The notes beneath the pieces are model-generated. The model was given only the letters and a program-made list of their open reading frames with translations. It was not told where the DNA came from and did not search any database. This document shows, one piece after another, positions 55,982 to 64,000 of a DNA stretch of 64,000 bases. The stretch covers positions 102,236,436 to 102,300,435 of the forward strand of contig CM061243.1 in NCBI GenBank assembly GCA_030848705.1, read 5' to 3'. Position numbers and translations under genes: made by a program. Positions within the stretch are counted from its first letter, which is position 1; each line of letters opens with the position of its first letter. This stretch comes from Heracleum sosnowskyi (taxonomy: Eukaryota > Streptophyta > Magnoliopsida > Apiales > Apiaceae).

Positions 55982-56639
55982 TGTTAGTTATGAATGACAC
56001 TAAGAAACTAGACAGAGGGGGGGTGAATGGATAGTTTGAATAATTTTCGGTTTCTTGAAACTAAAATGATGTGAGAGATTGTGTTGTATAAAATGCGGAA
56101 TGAAAATAAACAGAACACACACAATCACTTTAATCTACTTTGTGTTAAGTAAATTAAAAACTACAGCTTCCAAAATTTCATAAGTGAAATTTTGGCTTCT
56201 AAACAAGAACAGTGTTTTTCTTGCTTTGCTTACAAAGAAAAGAGTACTTGAATATTTCTATGTGTTACTCTCTTACAGCTAACAATAGGGTGTGCAAGAT
56301 ATATATATCCTATACAAACTAGTGTACACTCCTATTTATACAGTTACCCCTAACTGTAAGTCCAACTTGTCTTGCCATAAGAAGTTAACTGTGTCAAAAA
56401 GGACCACTTGCTTTTCGAACTCTTTCTCGTTTCTGTAGCTGCTTGTCTCTAATCTTTCTCTCCAAGTTTTGCTGTAGATTTGGCATCTGTTCTTTGGACC
56501 ACCTTATCGTAACAGATGTTTTAGTATTTGTCTCCTTTGAATTTTGATTTGTACCTTGATTTGTCTTGTTATAAACGGCTAAGTGTTGACATCGTGAACT
56601 CCAGCATATTCCTGATTTTTTGACTTGTCGACATAGTGC

Positions 56640-56975
56640 ATTCTTGACTTTGCTATATGAGGACTTTGCTATATGACTGATTCAGGAGTATGCGATATAG
56701 GCTTAGTGAGGACTTCACGATGTAGCCTTCTTGAAGACGTCGCGACATAGCCTTTGAAGACTTCGTGACATAGCCTTTTTGAGGACTTCGCGACATAGGC
56801 TTTTTGAGGACTTCGCGATCTAGGCTTTTTGAGGACTTTGCTGTATCAACACTTCACGATATGAGTCTTGAAGACTTCAAGACATAGTTCATTTAGGACT
56901 ATGCGATCTCAGTACTTCACGACATGGATTTTGTGGACTTCACGACATAGCTTTGTTTTGACTTCACGGTATAGG
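56640..56975. repeat. Minisatellite 1 in the copy C LTR (25-bp unit)
   Basis: About eleven degenerate units of gaggacttcgcgacatagg plus ctttt; best-kept copies at 56,765-56,840. Variants change the cgacata core. Confidence 0.8.
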
Positions 56976-57399
56976 GACTTAGATAAATTTCTGCAACTTA
57001 TTTCTTCAGGGCCTTATTCATCTCCATCCTGCTGCATTAACATTTCTAAACTTCTTCCACGATAATTATTCCAATGTACATTCTAGATTGCAAGAAACTT
57101 ACTAAGCTCATTATAACTCTGAGCATACAAGATAAAGCTAAGTACATGAAAACAAGACAAGTACAATAGAGACCTATACTATATCCCAGTGAAAGAATTC
57201 ACTAGGTCATGTAGAGTGACATAGTCACAATGAGTAGGCTTGTTAATAGTGGTATTCAGACATGTCTTGAGCCTAACAGATGATCTCTGAGATTGTCCTT
57301 CATTCAACCTGTTAAATAAAGAAACCTTCAAAAGATTCCGTTACGTAGATTTGTTTTCCATGTTGAATGAGATGAACATCAGTAGGTGTATTAATTTCA

Positions 57400-57800
57400 T
57401 ATCCGTAGACTACCATTCTAGGTCAGTTATCCGTAGAAAGGTAATCTCAGAATATCCGTAGAAGTAATATTCCATAACTGTATCCATAGATGAGACATGA
57501 CATTCTTGACTGCATCCATAGATAGACCATGACCTCCTTAACTGCATCCATAGATAAAACATGACATCCTCAGTCGTATCTGTAGATCGACTTTGTTCAG
57601 CTTTTGTCCTTAGAAGTGATGTCCTTAGCTTTTATCCGTAGATGAGATAAGATGTTCCAACTTCTATCCGTTGATGAGATAAGATGTCCTCAGCTTCTAT
57701 CCGTTGATGGCACATGATGTTTTCAGCTCGTATCCATAGATGAAATAAGATTTCATAGCTTGATCCGTAGAATGGATACACTTAGCTTCATCTCTAGATA
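57400..57800. repeat. Minisatellite 2 in the copy C LTR (about 32-bp unit)
   Basis: About ten units around tccatagatgagacatgaca or tccgtagatgagataagatg, most regular at 57,480-57,560. Confidence 0.8.
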
Positions 57801-58111
57801 AAACATCTTGTCATCTTTATTGATTCACCATTACTGAGTTGATTAGGCAGACTTACCACTGAAACACTTGGTGCTTGATTAGACGTATGTTGGCTTGCTT
57901 CCGAATTGCTTCCTAACTTGATGACAGAATATCCTCCAATCATTTGATGTGGCTTTTAGACCTTGGATAGATAAAATGCCTTCTAGTTAGCTTCCTGATT
58001 TATGATCAGCTTCTGTGAACTAGCTTTCTGACAATCAGCTTCGGTATCAAGATCAAATTGTTGTCTTGAGCATTTTGTTATCATCATTCCAAATGGGTCA
58101 ACCCTAACAGT

Positions 58112-58813
58112 TTCTTAAATAATTCGAACCCTCTTGTTACAAGTATTATGAAGGCCAAATATTTCCCCAATACAGATTTCTTGAATACAACATTGGGAGA
58201 AAACCCAAGTTATATGTGGAGAAGTATACTTGTAGCCCAGGAAGTGATTAAACAAGGATGTCAGAAAAGTATTGGTACTGGAATGGAAACGTATGTATAG
58301 AAAGTTCCTTGGTTGCCTTCCACTGATAATGGATACCTGACAACAACTATGCACCCGGAGTTAGCAAATATAAAGGTTTGCGATTTAATGGATGTCCAGG
58401 AGAAGAAGTGGGATGATGCGATACTAAATGATTTGTTTAATGCCAGGGATATCCAGCTGATACAAAAAATACCTCTACCTTCGAGGGAGATAAAAGATAC
58501 GTGGATGTGGCTTCTTGATGGAAAGGGGGAATTTACTGTAAAAAGTTGTTACAGACAGTTGGCTGGGGAATGTAGCACACCAGATGCATCCTTCTGGAAG
58601 AAATTATGGCACTTAGAGCTACCTGGGAAGATTCGTTTTTTCTTATGGAGGACATGTCGGCTCTGCTTACCAACTACCACGGCACTAATCGAGAGAAAAG
58701 TGAGTATAGACAGTAAATGCTCTTGGTATCGAGTAGATAGTGAAACTGCACAGCATATTCTATTCGAATGTCAGTTTGCACAGGAGGTATGGGAATCCTC
58801 AGGCATGGCTTAG
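58112..58813 (+). pseudogene. LINE ORF2, post-RT and zf-RVT region
   Basis: Reads LVTSIMKAKYFPNTDFLNTT, then a TAG stop at the IW of the usual 'W...W-L' region (near 58,298), then open: EFTVKSCYRQLAGE, FWKKLWHLELPGKIRFFLWR and HILFECQFAQEVWESS. These are the zf-RVT landmarks. A further stop at 58,812 and frame changes lead to the RNase H part. Confidence 0.85.
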
Positions 58814-59059
58814 TGGACCAAAACCTTACCAGGTTAGACGATTTTGGAACATTTTAAGAGGTTGTTCAGTAGTGGATCAAAGGATCAATGTGCTTTACTC
58901 GCACTTATATGTTGGAGCCTCTGGAACCTTCGTAACAAGTGGGTGTGGGGTCGAGTTGCAGTCTCTGTGTTTGGTACAACAACTGCAGCAATAAATCTAC
59001 TGGCAAGCTGGAAGGCGGCTTAGCTGGAACGTACTAGAAGTACTTCAACAGCAGCGGGA

Positions 59060-59554
59060 TTGAGTATGCAGCGATGGCAAGCACCACAACGACAGTGGGT
59101 GAAGATCAATATTGATGCAGCTATCTTTAGTGAGCTGAGAACTATAGGTATTGGTGGAGTAATCCGAGATGAAAGGGGTCGTTTTGTAAGGGCAATGTGC
59201 AAGCAGATGGGAGGGTCGTGGTCACCTCGAGAAGCTGAAGCTTTAAGCCTTAAAGAAGTTTTGTCTTGGATGAAACAATATGGGTTCACACGATGTGTTT
59301 TCGAAACAGACTCAAAATTATTGGCAGATGCATGCAATGGTAATCCAGGACGTTCATATTTTCATTCTATTGTTGGTGATTGTGTTGAATTGTTTAAGCA
59401 CTTTGAGAATGTGCTCGTACGTTTTGTACCTCGATCTGCGAATGAAGTCGCTCATTTGTTAGCTAGAGTGTCTCGTTCTATGTCAGACTTACAAGAGTGG
59501 GATGGTGTTGCTCCCACCTTCTTATCAGATGTACTTTCTTATGACTTGATTTAA
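59060..59554 (+). pseudogene. LINE RNase H domain
   Basis: WVKINIDAAIFSELRTIGIG, GGVIRDERGRFV, EAEALSLKEVLSWMKQYG, CVFETDSKLLADACNG, then RFVPRSANEVAHLLAR. The first catalytic Asp (NIDAA), Glu (EAEA) and Asp (ETDS) are present. 164 residues from the ATG, matching the RVT_3 fold. Frame is separate from the upstream part. Confidence 0.87.
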
Positions 59555-59581
59555 TGCAAGTACGATTATTTCAAAAAAAAA

Positions 59582-60451
59582 ATACTTTTTGCGAATTTTG
59601 TTTTTTTTGACCATCTATTTTAACTATTCGCTCAAAAGCAGGTGTGGGAGTGGTCAATTAAACCAAAAGCAGCTTTATTTTTTAAGAAAGTTCTTATAAC
59701 TGTTCTTATTTTCTTTTGAAAAGAAAATCACCCTTTATTTTATATCTTCTTCCCTTCCTTTATTTCCCTGACGAATCGGATGATCTCCCCTTTCTTTTCG
59801 AAACAAAAGTTGGATTGTACTCTTTGAAAGGAAGTTGGTTTTTTGAAGTTTTTTGTTTACATTCGGTTGAACATGAGGAGCATGTGAATTTGTTCAAAAA
59901 TAATCGGATCTAACATCTTGTCTGATTAGAGTAATCCAATCATCAACGTAACATAAAATGTGTAGCTATTAATGCAACGGTTTTTCATTTCACGATATTA
60001 AAGATTAGACCTCACCTTCTAGTCACAAATCCCGCAGAAGCCATATACATCCAAGGAAATTGAAATTAGGAAAAGACAATATATATACTGGGAACAACAA
60101 AGCCTATCAAACCAAACACATGATAAACAAATAGGCAACTCAGGATGTAGAATGAAACTACATTCATAAACTGAAGCAAGCTGTGCAGTATGAAACTATA
60201 GTCATAAACTGAAGCAAGCTCCCAAATCTTTAATATAACACATACGAAATGATAATTCTGCTACAAATTTGCTCATACAGTAACTGAAAATAAGCTACAT
60301 ATAGTAGAGATTCACAACATTGAAGGAAACATGATTAATATCATCAAAGTTATACACTAAGATAAAGTATGTCTCTTAATACAGAGGAACAATAGGATGA
60401 GGCCACGTCTGAAGTCTCAGCTGAAACTAGGTTCTTCTAATCATTCTCTGA
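59582..60451. other. Non-coding stretch 3' of the P450
   Basis: AT-rich, no supported gene. Part of it (about 60,300-60,451) would be the 3' untranslated region of the P450. A ccaaaagcagcttt motif near 59,670 may be a small transposon scrap. Confidence 0.45.
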
Positions 60452-61994
60452 TCATTTATATGGTTTGGCAATCACCAATAGAGGATACTTCTTAGTTACA
60501 TTGATACCAAATGATGAGGCCATGTCTAACTCTTCTGAGTTTCTCCCGCCAGGCAATGTAAATTCAAACACGTTGAGGACATTGGCTAATGCCAACTCCA
60601 CAACTGTCATCCTAAACTGAATCACCGGGCAGCCCCTTCTTCCAGCTCCAAATGGAAGAAACTCGTAATGGAGCCCCTTGTAATCAGCAGTCGTATCAAA
60701 AAACCTTTTTGTCTTGAATTCTTCTGGGCAGTCCCACAAAGTGGGATCTCGAGCAAGAGCCCAGGCGTTTATATTTACTCGTGTCTGGAATTTGATTTTG
60801 TAGCCAAGGACAGTCACATCTTCCCTTGCTTGTCTAGCCAGCAATGGAGTTGGACTGTACAACCGTAGACTCTCTTTTATCACAGCCTTCAGATAAGGCA
60901 TCTTCACAAGATCACTATCCTCTATTTTCAATTTGCCTTTCCCTATTTCCCGGACCTCGTTCTGCAGCTTAAACATAACTTCTGGACTTTTGATCAGCGC
61001 AGCCATGATCCACTCTAACGTGGTTGACGTAGTTTCAGTTCCGGCTGCAAACATATCCTACATCTCGCATATTGTTAATATAGAAAAGGAGCACGCTATT
61101 TCTGAAATTGAGCATTAGTTCTTAAATAAAAAAAGTCAACACTAGTCTAGTAAGAGGGAGAGTTAGTTACATTTTTCTGTTAGCATTCTATTAGGATGAT
61201 CACCTCACTTCTCAGTATATTTTTGAGGTGCATCTTCTCATTACTGTAACTTTCACATTTTACTTACTCTTAAGCTACATCAATATGTAAATATACAATT
61301 TCATTGTTACATTTTGAGTAGAAATCTTCAAGCTTTCACATATATAGAACTGTGAATGATTTTTTCATTAATCAATGTAACTCATTAGTTCTCTTTTTAG
61401 AATACTAATGTCAAATTGCAATTAACTCATACATTTACACACAAAAAAATACTAATGTCAAATAGCAGATTCATAATTAAAAAAATGTAAGTAGTAGTGG
61501 AAGGGATAGATACTGTTACCAAGATAACAACTTTGATGCCATCTTTATCAACACAGAAGCCATCCTCTGAGTGTTGTTACCAGTTCTCAAGAAAAATAGA
61601 CACAAAGTCTTGGTTGACAGTATCCACATCATCATCCATCGCAATAATGTGATCTTCAACAACATCTTCTAGAAAATCATCAATGTCTCTAGCCAGAGCA
61701 ACCATGGAATGCGATCTCCTAGGATGGAGTAACTTAATAACTCCGACATCTCCACAAGCATTTTCTTAAAAGTGTTTACCTTACTACCTTCAAACGTCCT
61801 TCCTAAAGCAATCCGACAAACTATGTTGTTAGACAATGCAGCAAATAAGTGTCTTAAGTTCACTGTCTCTGAAGAGGAATCTTTGATGCTTTTGATCAAG
61901 AGACCTACTTCTTCATCTCTCACATTCTGAAATGATTGTATTCTTTTGTTGCTCAGAAGTTGAAGAACACACATGCTTTTAACCTGTCTCCAGT
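60452..61994 (-). pseudogene. CYP71-like cytochrome P450, broken
   Basis: Exon 1 remnant 61,994-61,520, intron 61,519-61,058 (GTAACA...TAG, phase 0), exon 2 61,057-60,452. Exon 2 is open: I-helix MFAAGTETTSTTLEW, K-helix KESLRLYSPTPLLAR, PEEFKTKRF, heme loop FLPFGAGRRGCPVIQF (usually GCPGIQF, so the Gly after CysPro is Val). This fits the A-type CYP71 clan; subfamily uncertain. Exon 1 keeps WRQVKSMCVLQLLSNKRIQS but has a deletion with frameshift after DRIPWLLW and a stop before EDGFCVDKDGIK. The upstream part is replaced by a CACTA element at 61,995. P450s of this clan oxidise specialised metabolites at the ER. Confidence 0.85.
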
Positions 61995-62500
61995 CACTAC
62001 AAGGAAACAGGACAAAACTGACCACTGCATATGGTCGGTTATAACCACAAACGGTCGGTTTTACGGCTAAAACCGACCGTATGCAGTGGTCGGTTAAAGC
62101 CTGGTCGGTTATGTCAACATGGTCAGGTTTAAGGCTAAAACCGACCGTATGTAGTGGTCGGTTATGTGAGTTTTCACAAATTAATATGTGGGTCCACTTA
62201 CAACACGTGTCACCACGTGGCACAGCGTGGCACCACGTCAGTAAACTAAAACCGACCGTAGGTGGTCGGTTATATCAAAATGTAAAATGTTGACTGACAC
62301 ACATAACCGACCGTGGTCAAATGTGCACAATCGGACGGTTTTATAGCAGTACGTTGGTTAAGTGTCAAAACCGACCACCTTATAACCGACCACTCTGTAA
62401 GGAGATGGTCGGTTTTACACTTTGAATGTGGTCGGTTATATATGTGTACGGTCGGTTTTCTGGTAATGGAATGGTAAAAAACGGTCGGTTATGCAGCATA
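61995..62500. repeat. GGTCGGTT subterminal array of the CACTA element
   Basis: About 17 copies of GGTCGGTT or its reverse complement AACCGACC in 500 bp, on both strands, often followed by TTA or TAA. Several form near-palindromes (accgaccgtatgcagtggt). This is typical binding-site architecture for the TNPA-type protein encoded beside it. Confidence 0.85.
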
Positions 62501-62841
62501 AACGGTCGGTTTTCTGTGTTTATTTTTAAAACAAATTGCAGATTCTGTTGTTTTCCCTGTACCATTCCGATACCAATATCAACCAACACATTGTATCCCC
62601 TGTACCATTCCAATTCCAATATCAACTATAACATTAAATCCTATACCACTAACTACAACAAAATCAAGCGCAAACATAATTGATAAAAGATAAACCATTA
62701 AAACCAAATTCAAATCTGATAAAAGGATAAACCATAAAATGTTAAGTCCGATATTTTCGGACATCCAACCAACAAAGTAACATCATTACAACCAACCAAC
62801 AAGTTCAGATTTAAAATGCATAAAACAAAAGACATAAAGAA
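62501..62841. other. AT-rich 3' flank of the Transposase_24-type gene
   Basis: No coding sequence. Holds a direct repeat (cctgtaccattcc, twice, near 62,555 and 62,600). It would be the 3' untranslated region of the gene to its right. Confidence 0.45.
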
Positions 62842-64000
62842 CTACGACGACAAAGAAACCGGAGAGTCGTCGGATCCATTCCCATCTTGGCCATCCCCAC
62901 CATTGCCTTCATCATCGCCAACCTCCACGTCCGAGGCCACGTCCGAGGCCTCGTCCACATCCGTATAATCTCTTTCTTCCAAAGCAACCCGATTCGCCGC
63001 TTCCTATATGCACATATAATTCAACTAAAATCCAATACTATATTCTAAATGGACACAAATACAAAATGGGATCTAACTATTACCGCTTCGACACGCGCTT
63101 CAGTTTTTTGAAGGACATCATCAATCAAGGTTCCGATAATATGTACAATCTCGCCGCCAATGAGACTATTCCATTGAAGTCTTTGAGTTGGATCGACGGA
63201 TGGATCAGAGGCTTCTAGGGTGGTGCGTGCAAAGTTCGCTATCTCTTCATCGGATAGTTGGCGAGCGAATCGATTAGGATTGGCGCGAATCTCCGTGAGC
63301 ACATTTCTAACAATCGAGACATAAACATTATCGGGGAGGACATCACATTGTCTTGGAGTGGATGAAGATGAGCCGGCTTCACCTCGGGTGGAATCCCTAT
63401 AGCGAGTGGCAAGTGTGGGAATAAGATCACTAGCTCGAAGAGTGGGGAACCCGAGAACATAATTCTTTTTAGGTTTTTCACCTTCGGGAACCCCCATTGC
63501 TTCCATCCACCAATCCCAAGGCTCATCTCGATCACCCGTTTGAGTTATCTCCACCGGCATACGATCAAGAATAGCGGCATATCGTTCCTACACATTTTTC
63601 AAGTTTTATTAGAACAAATAACTTTTTTTACACTTATAATAAAGGTGAAAAAAACAAAAAAATGAGATTACCGCAATGCGACTGGCGCCCGGAGTAGTGT
63701 ATTGAGGGTTTTTTGGATCGGAGCCAACTTTCTTATGGCATTTATCCCACACCTCAAGTCTAATTGGAGGCTTACGGATTTTCCTTGTCATTTCCTTACA
63801 AATATAAAATAAGCTTATATTAGTAAATTAGTTATGTTATAAAATGAAATTAATAACCTTGTGTGTGTGTGTATACATATTTAAATATTATTACCCTTCT
63901 CACGGTGTTGAATGACCGAGCACCGGCACTATGCAACCTTTCAACATGGTCGCGGTTTGAAGCTCCAACCTTTGCCCTATGCAAGTGCCCTTCATCCGTC
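62842..64000 (-). CDS. Transposase_24-type (Ptta/En/Spm) protein, partial, spliced
   Basis: Predicted minus-strand exons: beyond 64,000-63,895, 63,794-63,672, 63,587-63,084 and 63,003-62,842 (stop at 62,842). Introns use GTAATA/GTAATC donors and AG acceptors and are about 80-100 bp. Exon text: HVERLHSAGARSFNTVRR (the NR...H..G..SF signature), IRLEVWDKCHKKVGSDPKNP, ERYAAILDRMPVEI, then a tail rich in Asp, Glu and Gly. No stop within exons. The N-terminus is outside the window. The likely role is binding the GGTCGGTT array and assisting transposition, by analogy with En/Spm TNPA. Confidence 0.75.

Larger units (their letters stand above)
55982..58109 (-). repeat. 5' LTR of copia copy C (2.1 kb)
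   Basis: 2,128 bp with ends TGTTAGTTAT and ACCCTAACA on the plus strand, i.e. perfect TGTTAG...CTAACA inverted tips. Flank GTTTC at 58,110 lies inside a LINE frame. It contains two minisatellites and is far longer than the roughly 0.5-kb LTRs of the other SIRE copies. Confidence 0.85.
58110..59581 (+). mobile_element. 3' half of a LINE (L1-like) retrotransposon
   Basis: Plus-strand end of ORF2 (post-RT region, zinc finger-RT module, RNase H) ending in a run of about ten A (59,571-59,581) just 17 bases after the stop. The 5' part is cut off by the copy C LTR at 58,109. Plant LINE ORF2 with a C-terminal RNase H domain is well known. Confidence 0.85.
61995..64000 (-). mobile_element. CACTA element with Transposase_24-type gene, right end outside window
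   Basis: Left tip CACTACAAGGAAACAGGACA sits in P450 exon 1 after AGT (61,992-61,994), the expected 3-bp target duplicate half. A dense subterminal array follows, then a spliced gene on the minus strand that runs off the window. Coding exons look intact as far as visible, unlike the element at 36,800-42,578. Confidence 0.85.

Noticed and set aside
60452..61054. Exon 2 of the P450 as a complete small gene
   Set aside because: It begins in the I-helix, after a clear splice acceptor, so it is the second exon of a longer P450 and lacks the membrane anchor and substrate region.
1..64000. tRNA genes, rRNA genes or CRISPR arrays
   Set aside because: TGGTATCAGAGC-type matches are retroelement primer sites, not tRNA genes. 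No rRNA stretch was recognised. The repeats present are LTRs, minisatellites and CACTA subterminal motifs without CRISPR spacing.

Overview
This window is nuclear DNA from a flowering plant, most likely a eudicot. The evidence is the dense nest of plant-type Ty1/copia and Ty3 LTR retrotransposons, the CACTA (En/Spm) DNA transposons, a plant LINE and an A-type (CYP71-like) cytochrome P450. I cannot name the species from the sequence. No complete, intact host gene is visible. The only host-type gene is a broken P450 near the right end.

Left part (1-25,905) is a three-level nest. A small TRIM-like LTR element (738-25,905) was split by a SIRE-type copia element, copy A (1,093-25,564, 494-bp LTRs, 5-bp duplication GTACA). 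Copy A was then split by a Tekay/Del-like Ty3 element (5,276-19,537, about 4.8-kb LTRs, 5-bp duplication GATTA). Target duplications and LTR differences agree with this order. Copy A runs on the minus strand: gag with three zinc knuckles, pol, and a third env-like frame past RNase H. That third frame carries a piece of the element's own pol in reverse. The Ty3 element has almost identical LTRs but a collapsed gag-pol, so it must have been moved by proteins from elsewhere.

Middle part (25,906-46,548). A degraded Tork-type copia (about 25,975-31,649, minus) is interrupted by a CACTA-like end at 27,371. Next come a non-autonomous CACTA-like element (32,211-33,363), a small CACTA-like remnant (34,645-34,799) and the 5' end of another SIRE copy, D (34,800-36,319). 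An env-like SIRE gene follows, cut in two by a CACTA element (36,800-42,578). That element carries TNP2-like and Transposase_24-like coding regions in tandem on the plus strand. A 3.7-kb unpaired Ty3-type LTR (42,811-46,548) follows.

Right part (46,549-64,000). SIRE copy B (46,549-52,526, minus, 3' truncated) sits inside the integrase of a second copia family, copy C (52,527-58,109), whose 2.1-kb LTR holds two minisatellites. Copy C in turn abuts the 3' half of a LINE (58,110-59,581, plus strand, A-rich tail). Then comes a CYP71-like P450 pseudogene (exon 2 at 60,452-61,057, exon 1 at 61,520-61,994, minus). It is interrupted by a CACTA element that starts at 61,995 and runs off the window, with a spliced Transposase_24-type gene on the minus strand.

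The least ordinary signals are: the reversed pol fragment inside the env-like gene; an octamer (AAACTCTG) scattered many times through coding and non-coding parts of the SIRE copies, with opposite polarity in the LTRs; a shared stop plus frame change with an acceptor-like motif at the gag-pol junction of three copies; and the young but coding-dead Ty3 element. All calls are by eye; no database search or alignment program was run.
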